7,358 nt of DNA from Anaerolinea thermophila (GTDB taxonomy: Bacteria > Chloroflexota > Anaerolineae > Anaerolineales > Villigracilaceae), in contig DYLB01000046.1 in assembly GCA_020722305.1 (NCBI GenBank), forward strand, positions 1 through 7,358. The letters run 5' to 3'. Numbering within the stretch: position 1 is the stretch's first letter; each line of letters starts with the position of its first letter. Positions 1 through 6,288 of the stretch are shown piece after piece. Below the pieces are notes generated by a model. That model made no database searches. It saw only the letters and a program-made list of their open reading frames with translations, and was not told the DNA's origin. The translations under genes were made by a program, and so were the position numbers.

Positions 1-104
1 GGTACCGTTTAATGAACAACCTCGCCGCAGACCTGGCCATGAAGATACGCAACACCGATTTGCGGGTGCGCGAGCAACTCCTTTATGGCATGAAAACGAA
101 GTAA
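1..104 (+). CDS. 3' end of an upstream gene, possibly a cyclic-nucleotide-binding-domain protein
   Basis: An open frame enters from the left edge (first full codon at base 3) and ends at TAA 102-104, giving about 33 C-terminal residues. They include NNLAADLAMKIRNTDLRV followed by REQLLYGMKTK. The pattern is an amphipathic, charged helix. It resembles the C-terminal helix of stand-alone cyclic-nucleotide-binding (Crp-like) domains, where a motif of the type RLLRNLALxLAxRLRxxN follows the beta-barrel. This is a resemblance from memory. The visible part contains no ligand-binding residues and no helix-turn-helix. An A-rich stretch and non-coding sequence follow immediately, so the frame probably is a real gene end. 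Its function is uncertain, and nothing links it to the transporter except position. Confidence 0.55.
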   Translation, partial: YRLMNNLAADLAMKIRNTDLRVREQLLYGMKTK

Positions 105-133
105 AAAAAACATAAATAATCGAAAAAACCCAC

Positions 134-162
134 TTGACCCTTGCTCTAATTCCCATTAGGAT
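134..162 (+). promoter_or_regulatory. Candidate sigma70-type promoter upstream of livK
   Basis: TTGACC (134-139) matches the -35 consensus at five of six positions. TAGGAT (157-162) matches the -10 consensus at four of six, and the spacer is exactly 17 bp. It lies in AT-richer DNA just after the preceding gene ends and points toward the liv operon. The predicted start near 169 would give a leader of about 400 nt, which is long, so a closer promoter that I cannot recognise remains possible. Confidence 0.45.
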
Positions 163-299
163 GTATCCGCTTTTAGTGAAATTATTCCGTAATCGGCCGA
201 GTAACGAGCAACTTCTCGACGGGTTATAGTGTTACTGTACAACATTTGCATTGAACGCGCAAATCTTATCTGGCAATCGTACCGCCAGGCTCCGCCCAG

Positions 300-372
300 G
301 TGCCACGCAGTGGTACAAGTGCCACGCAGTGGTACAAGTGCCACGCAGTGGTACAAGTGCCACGCAGTGGTA
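300..372. repeat. Four tandem copies of a 19-bp palindromic unit
   Basis: The unit GTGCCACGCAGTGGTACAA occurs exactly at 300-318, 319-337 and 338-356. A fourth copy at 357-372 matches over its first 16 bases before diverging. Each unit folds on itself: GTGCCAC pairs with GTGGTAC around a GCA loop, seven pairs including one G-U. The copies are identical and directly abutting, with no unique spacers, so this is not a CRISPR array. Nineteen is not a multiple of three, so a frame shifts at each copy, which argues against coding. Such arrays expand or contract by slippage. A role as tandem operators or as RNA hairpins in the livK leader is possible but unproven. Confidence 0.9.
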
Positions 373-381
373 TGGCACAGG

Positions 382-398
382 GCCGACCGTAGGTCGGC
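382..398. repeat. Perfect 7-bp hairpin (GCCGACC / GGTCGGC)
   Basis: GCCGACC (382-388) and GGTCGGC (392-398) form a perfect stem around a GTA loop. The right arm overlaps the right terminal inverted repeat of the 274-408 element, so the two pairings would compete. It looks like one module of a mosaic of small palindromes rather than a terminator, since no T tract follows. Confidence 0.6.
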
Positions 399-411
399 GG
401 TACGTTTGGTT

Positions 412-426
412 GCGGCTGGAGGCCGC
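412..426 (+). promoter_or_regulatory. Small hairpin overlapping a Shine-Dalgarno-like GGAGG
   Basis: GCGGC (412-416) pairs with GCCGC (422-426) around TGGAG. The GGAGG at 418-422 sits in this loop and at the start of the right arm, seven bases before an ATG at 430. If the small frame at 430-462 is translated, the hairpin could partly mask its ribosome site. It may equally be another repeat module with no regulatory meaning. Confidence 0.3.
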
Positions 427-429
427 GCT

Positions 430-462
430 ATGTTTTATGTCTGCAAGAAAATCTTCACATAA
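430..462 (+). CDS. Possible 10-residue leader peptide upstream of livK
   Basis: An ATG at 430 preceded by GGAGG (418-422, seven-base spacing) opens a ten-codon frame, MFYVCKKIFT, ending at TAA 460-462. A perfect AAGGAGGT (464-471) follows directly. The spacing and the good ribosome site are what one expects of a short translated leader. However, the peptide has only one valine, one isoleucine and no leucine, so it does not show the run of regulatory codons seen in classical ilv or leu leader peptides. Such a short frame can easily arise by chance. It is recorded as a candidate only. Confidence 0.2.
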   Translation: MFYVCKKIFT

Positions 463-518
463 GAAGGAGGTGGTGCGCGACCGGTCATTTGCGAGCATGG
501 TCAGCTAGTCTCATGCAA

Positions 519-534
519 ACCCGACATATCGGGT
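519..534 (+). promoter_or_regulatory. Hairpin in the livK leader just upstream of the ribosome site
   Basis: ACCCGA (519-524) and TCGGGT (529-534) form a perfect 6-bp stem with a CATA loop, ending 16 bases before the livK Shine-Dalgarno. No T tract follows, so it is not a terminator. It could shape translation initiation or mRNA stability, or be chance. Confidence 0.3.
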
Positions 535-550
535 ACCTATCTATCTCTCA

Positions 551-558
551 GGAGGAGG
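551..558 (+). promoter_or_regulatory. Strong livK ribosome binding site
   Basis: GGAGGAGG, nine bases upstream of the ATG at 568, is a near-ideal Shine-Dalgarno. It fixes the livK start, which opens directly on a lipoprotein signal peptide. Its strength fits a binding protein needed in large amounts. Confidence 0.8.
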
Positions 559-567
559 AAGATTTCC

Positions 568-1779
568 ATGAAGAAAATGCTCTTTATCTTGTCGGTGCTG
601 GTCGTTGCCAGCATGGTGCTTGCGGCCTGCGGTCCTGCGGGTCCCGCGGAATGCACCGATGAACTCGGCTGTGCGGTCTACGGTCCCGAAGACCCCATCC
701 GCATTGCATCTGCCCTGGTCATCACCGGCCCCGATGCCCAACTCGGCCTAGACTCTCAACACGGCGTTGAAATTGCCATTGCCATGCGCGGTAACGTCGC
801 CGGTCACTCGGTCGAACTCCAGGCCGAAGACGACGGTTGCAATGCTGAAGGCGGCCAGGCTGCCGGTCAGAAGATCGTGTCCGATCCCTCGATTGTGGCC
901 GTGGTCGGCACCAGCTGCTCCGGCGCTGGCGTCCCGATGTCCAAGGTCATTTCCGAGGCCGGTTATGTGATGGTTTCCCCGTCCAACACCGCCCCGTCCC
1001 TGACCGATCCCGCCCAGGCCTGGAATCCCGGCTACCTGCGCACCGCTCACAACGACAAAGTCCAGGGCGCGGCCATGGCAAAGTTCGCTTACGAAGTTCT
1101 CGGTCTCAAGACTGCGGCTGCCATCCACGACGGTGACCCCTACACCGAAGGCCTGGCGAATGCCTTCCGGGAATCCTTCGAGAGCCTAGGCGGCAAGGTG
1201 GTCGCGTTCACCGCTGTAAGCAAGGGCGATACCGATATGAAACCCGTGTTGACCGCTGTGGCGGCATCCGAAGGCGGCGCGCCGGAATTCCTGTTCTTCC
1301 CGGTCTTCACCGCTGAGTGCGCCTTCCTGGCCAAGCAGACCAAAGAAGTGACCGGCCTCGAGAACACCGTGACCGCGGCTGCGGACGGCTGCTTCTCGGC
1401 CGCTGCGGCCGAAGCCATCGGCGAAGCCGGCAACGGCATGTACTTCTCCGGCCCCGACTTATCCTTCTCGGGCGACACTTACACCACCTTCAAGGAACAG
1501 TACAACACCCTGTTCGGCTCTGACCCGATCTCGGTCTTCCACGCTCACGCCTTCGACGCCACCAACATGATCTTCGACTGCATCGAAAAGGTCGGCGTCA
1601 CCAGCGATGATGGCTCACTGTCCGTTGGCCGCGCGGCCCTGCGCTCCTGCTTGTATGCCACTTCCGGCTACCAGGGCATCACCGGCACCCTGACCTGCAA
1701 CGAGTACGGTGACTGCGCTGACCCGAAAATCTCGGTTTCCATCCTCGAGAACGGCGAATACAAGCGCATCTGGCCGTAA
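568..1779 (+). CDS. livK: Branched-chain amino-acid ABC transporter substrate-binding lipoprotein
   Basis: This 403-residue protein captures the substrate outside the membrane and delivers it to the LivHM permease. Residues 1-20 are a lipoprotein signal peptide: MKK start, hydrophobic core, lipobox LAAC, with Cys21 as the predicted lipidated residue. Residues 43 to about 400 read as a type I periplasmic-binding fold (Peripla_BP_6 / Leu-Ile-Val-binding family). EDDGC at 87-91 and TSCSG at 115-119 align with the paired cysteines of E. coli LivJ. SPSNT at 137-141 and HDGDPYTEG at 187-195 fit ligand-contact segments, with Tyr192 like LivJ Tyr150. Ten cysteines lie beyond Cys21, an even number that suits extracellular disulfides. 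The start follows a strong Shine-Dalgarno. Codons are biased toward C/G endings more than in livH, consistent with high expression. It is first in the operon, 93 bp before livH. The exact ligand (Leu/Ile/Val, other amino acid, or amide) cannot be read from sequence. Confidence 0.95.
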   Translation: MKKMLFILSVLVVASMVLAACGPAGPAECTDELGCAVYGPEDPIRIASALVITGPDAQLGLDSQHGVEIAIAMRGNVAGHSVELQAEDDGCNAEGGQAAGQKIVSDPSIVAVVGTSCSGAGVPMSKVISEAGYVMVSPSNTAPSLTDPAQAWNPGYLRTAHNDKVQGAAMAKFAYEVLGLKTAAAIHDGDPYTEGLANAFRESFESLGGKVVAFTAVSKGDTDMKPVLTAVAASEGGAPEFLFFPVFTAECAFLAKQTKEVTGLENTVTAAADGCFSAAAAEAIGEAGNGMYFSGPDLSFSGDTYTTFKEQYNTLFGSDPISVFHAHAFDATNMIFDCIEKVGVTSDDGSLSVGRAALRSCLYATSGYQGITGTLTCNEYGDCADPKISVSILENGEYKRIWP

Positions 1780-1817
1780 CCGATCAGCAGCCAAGCTGCG
1801 TCTGTCTTGCACGACAA

Positions 1818-1849
1818 AATGGGCCCGGGCCCAAAAACCCGGGCCCATT
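1818..1849 (+). terminator. Perfect 12-bp GC-rich stem-loop between livK and livH
   Basis: AATGGGCCCGGG (1818-1829) and CCCGGGCCCATT (1838-1849) pair perfectly around CCCAAAAA. The stem is very stable but is followed by ATCCAAATTTG rather than a T tract, so it is not a canonical intrinsic terminator. Its position after the binding-protein gene and before the permease genes matches known cases, such as the REP elements between malE and malF, where a stem-loop protects the upstream message or partly stops transcription. Likely role: more LivK than membrane subunits from a single operon. The structure is clear; the mechanism is inferred. Confidence 0.6.
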
Positions 1850-1872
1850 ATCCAAATTTGTGGAGCTCATCC

Positions 1873-2934
1873 ATGCAAAGACGCTTGCAAAATATCAATT
1901 ACCTCGACCTTGTGCTCTGGCTTATTCGCGTGTCAATCATCGTCATCGTTGTATGGGGATCAATCGCCACGCTCAGCGATAATCCGTATTCTGGCCGCAA
2001 CTGGATTGATTTCATTGTTTTCGGCATTGCCCAGGGCAGCATGTACGCTTTGATCGCCATTGGCTACACCCTGGTTTACGGTGTGCTTTTCATGATCAAC
2101 TTCGCCCATGGCGAGTTCTTCATGTCCGGCGTGATGACGGCGACCGTTTTCGTTGCCGGGCCGTTGAGCGCCTCCGGCTATCTCGACCGCCAGCCAGTTA
2201 TCAGCTTGCTCTTGATCTTGGCCGTTTCCATGCTCACCTCCGTTGGGGTAGCTGTCTTGACTGAACGCATAGCGTATCGTCCCTTGCGTAAAGCGCCCCG
2301 GCTCGTGCCGTTGATCACGGCCATCGGGGCCTCATTTTTCTTGCAATACACCTTTCGCGGCCTTTACGGGTCCGAAGTCAAGCCTTTCCCCCAAGTAGAG
2401 GCGTTATCCGGGAAGATCCCATTCCTCGGGACGGAATTGCTAGAATCCCAACTGGTCGTCATTATTGCGACCGTCATCATGCTTGTCGGTCTCTATTTAT
2501 TCGTGATGCGAACAAAGACTGGAAAAGCCATTCGCGCGGTTGCAGAGGACAAAGATGTAGCCGCCCTGATGGGAATTGACGTTGACCGAACCATCTCGAT
2601 CACCTTCGCGCTGGGCGCTGCAATGGCTGGAGCCGCAGGTGTCTTGTATGCGCTGGTTTTCCGCCAGGTACACTTTTTCATGGGCTTCTTACCCGGCTTG
2701 AAAGCTTTCACCGCTGCGGTATTAGGCGGTATTGGCAGCATCCCGGGAGCCGCAATTGGCGGTTTGTTCTTGGGTATTTTCGAATCAGTTGGTCCGCCAT
2801 TGTTCCTAGACGGGTTGAACGTCCCCGCCTATCACCAACTCAAGGACGTGATCGCCTTCACCATGCTGGTATTGATCCTCATCTTCCGCCCGCAAGGTAT
2901 CATTGGCGAGCGCTTGGCTGAGAAGAAAGCCTAA
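1873..2934 (+). CDS. livH: Branched-chain amino-acid ABC transporter permease LivH, with N-terminal extension
   Basis: This 353-residue integral membrane protein forms half of the transport channel. The core matches the LivH branch of the BPD_transp_2 family: QGSMYALIAIGYTLVYG (54-70), FAHGEFF (77-83), the cytoplasmic coupling segment GKAIRAVAEDKDVAALMGID (217-236), GAAMAGAAGVLYA (248-260) and AVLGGIGSIPGAAIGG (282-297). Family members are usually about 290-310 residues. Here roughly 45 extra residues precede the core and include an added hydrophobic segment (about 12-34). The start at 1873 is chosen because GGAG (1862-1865) lies seven bases upstream. A TTG start at 1807 would force translation through the 1818-1849 hairpin and yields a poor N-terminus. 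The stop overlaps the livM ribosome site. GC at third positions looks lower than in livK, livG or livF. Confidence 0.93.
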   Translation: MQRRLQNINYLDLVLWLIRVSIIVIVVWGSIATLSDNPYSGRNWIDFIVFGIAQGSMYALIAIGYTLVYGVLFMINFAHGEFFMSGVMTATVFVAGPLSASGYLDRQPVISLLLILAVSMLTSVGVAVLTERIAYRPLRKAPRLVPLITAIGASFFLQYTFRGLYGSEVKPFPQVEALSGKIPFLGTELLESQLVVIIATVIMLVGLYLFVMRTKTGKAIRAVAEDKDVAALMGIDVDRTISITFALGAAMAGAAGVLYALVFRQVHFFMGFLPGLKAFTAAVLGGIGSIPGAAIGGLFLGIFESVGPPLFLDGLNVPAYHQLKDVIAFTMLVLILIFRPQGIIGERLAEKKA

Positions 2935-2939
2935 GGAGG
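2933..2939 (+). promoter_or_regulatory. livM ribosome site overlapping the livH stop
   Basis: AAGGAGG starts within the livH TAA (2932-2934) and lies five bases before ATG 2945. This fixes the livM start over a possible upstream in-frame start at 2903 inside livH, and suggests translational coupling of the two permease subunits. Confidence 0.8.
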
Positions 2940-2944
2940 CCCTC

Positions 2945-4624
2945 ATGAATCCTGAAAAGAAATTTACCCTGCGAGACGCAGTTAACCAGGGCTTAATAGC
3001 CGGGCTGATAACCTCGCTAATCAGCATGGTAGGCATGGTCGAGTTGTTCAGTAAACGTCAACTCATTGCTAACTTGATGACAACCGCCCAGGTATTTATC
3101 CTGCTTGCCCCTGCCCTGCTCAGCTATCAATCTGCAAGGAAATCTGCCAAAAACAATGCCCTGGCATCCGGCGCGGTAACAGGTTTCTTCGCCTCGATCC
3201 CCATCATCGTCCTGGTCCTCCTGGCATCGGCATTCGATTTGCGCCAGTTCTTGGTCAATGTGTCACCCAACCTGATTTCAACCCTGACCTTTGGACAGGG
3301 GCCCGTTGTGGGCAGCCTTATTCTGGTCGCAATCAATACCCTTATCGGGCTTTTGGCTGCCATCTTGCATCAACTGGACGAAAAAATCCGCAACCCCATC
3401 CTCACCGGCCTGCTCTGGACATTGCTCGTCGGCATGTTCTCCGAAATCCTCCAGGAACGGTTGCGCGCCTTCTTCGGGATATCGTTCACCAACCTGATCA
3501 TCCGCTCGAAAGCCTTGCAGCCGACCGTCGCGGTCATCCTGTTGGTCGGTATTACGGCCATTGCCTACTTCTGGGGGCAGCGCGGCGCAAGTTTCTCGGA
3601 GCGGATCGCCAACCAGTCTGCAACCCAGCGCCGCAACATGATCATCGCCCAGCGCGTCGCTTTCTTCGTGTTGCTGCTCGCCATGCCTCTGCTGTTGGGG
3701 ACCTATCTCTCGGAAGTGGTCAACAACGTGGGCATCTACGTGCTGATGGGACTGGGCCTGAACATCGTGGTTGGATTTGCCGGCCTGCTCGACCTGGGTT
3801 ACGTGGCTTTCTTCGCCATCGGGGCTTACGTGATGGCTATCCTGACCTCCGAAGGCTTCCTGGGAGTGGCCCAGACATCCTTCTGGGTGGCCCTGCCGGT
3901 CAGCGTGATCACTGCGGTGGCCGCGGGCATCTTCCTGGGGACGCCGGTCCTGCGGATGCGCGGTGACTACCTCGCCATCGTCACCTTGGGCTTCGGCGAG
4001 ATCATCCGCATCATGGCCAACTCAGACCTGCTCAAGCCCTTCATCGGCGGCGCCCAGGGCGTGCTGCAAATCCCCAAACCCTCATTTTTCGGCACGAGCC
4101 TGATCCAGCCCGGTCAGTTGTATTACGTCGTCCTGGGGGGCGTGCTGCTGGCTTGGTTCGTCTCCACCCGTCTGAGCAATTCCCGCCTGGGCCGCCAGTG
4201 GATGGCGATGCGCGAAGACGAGGACGTGGCAGAAGCTATGGGCATCAACCTGGTCAACACCAAACTGCTGGCGTTTGCCATCGGCGCGGGGTTCTCCGGG
4301 TTATCCGGCGCGATCTACGCCAGCAAATTGACCTCTATCTTCCCGCACAGTTTCAACCTGCTCATTTCGATCAACGTCCTTAGCCTGATCATCGTCGGCG
4401 GGATGGGCAGCCTGCCCGGGGTGGTCATCGGTTCGCTCATCCTGGTCGGCCTGCCGGAGTTGCTCCGTGAGTTCGCCGAATTCCGCTTGTGGATGTACGG
4501 CGCGCTGCTAATCGTCATGATGTTGGCGAAGCCTGAAGGGTTCTGGCCTTCCGCAATTACGAAGCGGGAACTGCACGCCCATGACGAAAGCATTCCAATC
4601 GAAGAACCAGCGGCCGCAGACTAG
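2945..4624 (+). CDS. livM: Branched-chain amino-acid ABC transporter permease LivM with a ~235-residue N-terminal membrane extension
   Basis: This 559-residue integral membrane protein pairs with LivH to form the channel. The LivM core runs from about residue 236 to 540. Its landmarks are LMGLGLNIVVGFAGLLDLGY (267-286), RMRGDYLAIVTLGFGEIIRI (337-356), the coupling segment GRQWMAMREDEDVAEAMGIN (416-435), GAGFSGLSGAIYA (447-459) and IVGGMGSLPG (483-492). Typical LivM proteins are about 300-425 residues, so this one is long. The first ~235 residues are a separate hydrophobic region with about six likely membrane segments (near 13-35, 45-62, 74-98, 119-143, 150-169 and 193-211) and basic loops such as SARKSAKNN. 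I do not recognise this extension as a known domain. No frameshift is needed, and the extension and core share one uninterrupted frame. The start is set by AAGGAGG 2933-2939. livG follows after 16 bp. Confidence 0.92.
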   Translation: MNPEKKFTLRDAVNQGLIAGLITSLISMVGMVELFSKRQLIANLMTTAQVFILLAPALLSYQSARKSAKNNALASGAVTGFFASIPIIVLVLLASAFDLRQFLVNVSPNLISTLTFGQGPVVGSLILVAINTLIGLLAAILHQLDEKIRNPILTGLLWTLLVGMFSEILQERLRAFFGISFTNLIIRSKALQPTVAVILLVGITAIAYFWGQRGASFSERIANQSATQRRNMIIAQRVAFFVLLLAMPLLLGTYLSEVVNNVGIYVLMGLGLNIVVGFAGLLDLGYVAFFAIGAYVMAILTSEGFLGVAQTSFWVALPVSVITAVAAGIFLGTPVLRMRGDYLAIVTLGFGEIIRIMANSDLLKPFIGGAQGVLQIPKPSFFGTSLIQPGQLYYVVLGGVLLAWFVSTRLSNSRLGRQWMAMREDEDVAEAMGINLVNTKLLAFAIGAGFSGLSGAIYASKLTSIFPHSFNLLISINVLSLIIVGGMGSLPGVVIGSLILVGLPELLREFAEFRLWMYGALLIVMMLAKPEGFWPSAITKRELHAHDESIPIEEPAAAD

Positions 4625-4640
4625 GAAACGGAGCCTCAAT

Positions 4641-5444
4641 ATGAACATTTTGACTGCAAAAAATGTGACCAAACGTTTCGGCGGTCTGGTGGCGGTCAGC
4701 GGCCTGAATATTGACCTGGCCCAGGGTTCGATCGTCAGCATCATTGGGCCCAATGGAGCCGGCAAAACCACGTTTTTCAACTGCGTCACCGGCTTCTACA
4801 AGGTGGACGAAGGCGAGATCATCTTCGACGGGAATCTGCTCAACCATAAATCCACCGATCTCATCACCCGCATGGGAATTTCCCGAACCTACCAGAACAT
4901 CCGCCTGTTCGCCAACATGACCGCCATCGAAAACATCCTGGTCGGCGAGCACCCCCACCTGAAAACCTTCTGGGCCGAAGCCATTTTCCGCACGCCCCGT
5001 TTCCTGAAAGAGGAAAAAGACGCGGAGGCCGAAGCCCGGCGCTTGCTGCGATACGTCGGCCTGGCGGGACTGGGCGACTCCCTGGCCCGCAACCTGCCCT
5101 ACGGCGCACAGCGCCGCCTGGAGATCGCCCGCGCCCTGGCCAGCCGGCCCAAACTCTTGCTGCTGGACGAGCCGACCGCCGGCATGAACCCCAACGAATC
5201 CGCCGAGATGATGCGCTTCATCAAGAACCTGCGCGACGACCTGGGCATCACCATCCTGCTCATCGAACATGACATGCGCGTGGTGATGGGCATCAGCGAA
5301 CACATCCACGTCCTGGACTTCGGCCAGAAGATCGCCGAAGGGACGCCGAAAGAAATCCAGCGCAACCCGCGCGTGATTGAAGCCTACCTCGGACGTGGCG
5401 CCGCCTCCGGCCTGGAAGCCGAAGGCGTCTCGGCCACGGTCTAA
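4641..5444 (+). CDS. livG: Branched-chain amino-acid ABC transporter ATP-binding protein LivG
   Basis: This 267-residue cytoplasmic ATPase forms, with LivF, the nucleotide-binding pair that powers uptake. Visible motifs in order: Walker A GPNGAGKT (36-43), Q-loop in SRTYQNIRLF (Gln85), family signature PYGAQRRLEIARAL (153-166, the LivG variant of LSGGQ), Walker B LLLLDEPTAG (172-181, Asp176 and Glu177), and the H-loop in LLIEHDM (His210). The insert around 103-130, following NMTAIENILVGEH, is typical of LivG. The C-terminus has the family's GTPKEIQRNPRVIEAYLG ending (234-251) plus a short tail. The start at 4641 has GGAG (4630-4633) seven bases upstream. An in-frame ATG at 4581 inside livM would add 20 basic residues not found in the family. 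Length is normal and all catalytic residues are present. Confidence 0.97.
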   Translation: MNILTAKNVTKRFGGLVAVSGLNIDLAQGSIVSIIGPNGAGKTTFFNCVTGFYKVDEGEIIFDGNLLNHKSTDLITRMGISRTYQNIRLFANMTAIENILVGEHPHLKTFWAEAIFRTPRFLKEEKDAEAEARRLLRYVGLAGLGDSLARNLPYGAQRRLEIARALASRPKLLLLDEPTAGMNPNESAEMMRFIKNLRDDLGITILLIEHDMRVVMGISEHIHVLDFGQKIAEGTPKEIQRNPRVIEAYLGRGAASGLEAEGVSATV

Positions 5445-5460
5445 ACAGGAGCGTGTTCTC

Positions 5461-6174
<714 letters not shown>

Positions 6175-6196
6175 TCCCGCCCGGTCTTGCCGACTG

Positions 6197-6230
6197 CAAG
6201 GTATACAGCCCGCTGTATACCTTGTTTGTT
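6197..6230 (+). terminator. Intrinsic terminator of the liv operon
   Basis: CAAGGTATACAGC (6197-6209) and GCTGTATACCTTG (6212-6224) are perfect complements, 13 bp, with a minimal CC centre (the innermost pairs would open to form the loop). TTTGTT follows at 6225-6230. The position just after livF and the T-rich tail make this a good rho-independent terminator that separates the transporter from the next gene. Confidence 0.85.
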
Positions 6231-6240
6231 AAATCCATCT

Positions 6241-6270
6241 TTGCGAGGAAACTCCACAAGGATGTAGTAT
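6241..6270 (+). promoter_or_regulatory. Candidate promoter of the cyclodeaminase-family gene
   Basis: TTGCGA (6241-6246) and TAGTAT (6265-6270), each matching four of six consensus bases, are 18 bp apart. They lie between the liv terminator and the gene at 6289. The predicted transcript would start near 6277 with a leader of only about 12 nt, just enough to contain GGAGG (6280-6284). Confidence 0.45.
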
Positions 6271-6288
6271 CATCATCCCGGAGGAATT

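Larger units (their letters stand above)
274..408. repeat. Nested palindromic element with 13-bp imperfect terminal inverted repeats (MITE/REP-like)
   Basis: The left end CAATCGTACCGCC (274-286) is matched by the reverse complement of 396-408 at 12 of 13 positions. The inner nine bases, CGTACCGCC and GGCGGTACG, match perfectly. A second inverted pair lies inside: GTGCCA (300-305) with TGGCAC (373-378). Between them are four tandem palindromic 19-mers and a 7-bp hairpin (382-398). There is no coding capacity for a transposase and no clear target-site duplication at the flanks. It could be a non-autonomous mobile element, a cluster of REP-type sequences, or a structured RNA leader. The inverted repeats are directly visible, but the class of element is an inference. 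Confidence 0.5.
105..567. other. Long structured intergenic/leader region upstream of livK
   Basis: These 463 bases lie between the incoming gene end and livK. No frame here looks like a conserved protein, and the longer open frames run through short tandem repeats. The region holds an A-rich stretch just after the upstream stop and a candidate promoter (134-162). A small inverted repeat (ATTTGC 244-249 with GCAAAT 259-264) precedes a nested palindromic repeat element (274-408). Hairpins at 382-398, 412-426 and 519-534 follow, together with two Shine-Dalgarno-like sites (418-422 and 464-471). If transcription starts near 169, livK mRNA would carry a leader of about 400 nt containing all of this structure. 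No tRNA, rRNA or recognisable riboswitch class was seen. Confidence 0.7.

Noticed and set aside
300..372. CRISPR array or plasmid-type iterons
   Set aside because: Copies abut directly with no spacers, units are too short for CRISPR repeats, and no cas or rep gene is present.
229..508. Open frames of 77-88 codons on both strands across the 19-bp repeats
   Set aside because: They are created by repeat sequence lacking stops. The 19-bp unit shifts frame at every copy, and the resulting peptides are low-complexity with no family resemblance.
1807..1872. Earlier TTG start for livH adding 22 residues
   Set aside because: It reads through the 12-bp stem-loop, lacks a ribosome site, and gives a charged N-terminus; ATG 1873 has GGAG at proper spacing.
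4581..4640. Upstream in-frame ATG for livG inside livM
   Set aside because: The added residues are basic and absent from LivG proteins; the ATG at 4641 has a good ribosome site and fits the family N-terminus.
5377..5460. Upstream in-frame start for livF inside livG
   Set aside because: It adds proline- and lysine-rich sequence not seen in LivF; the ATG at 5461 follows AGGAG by nine bases.
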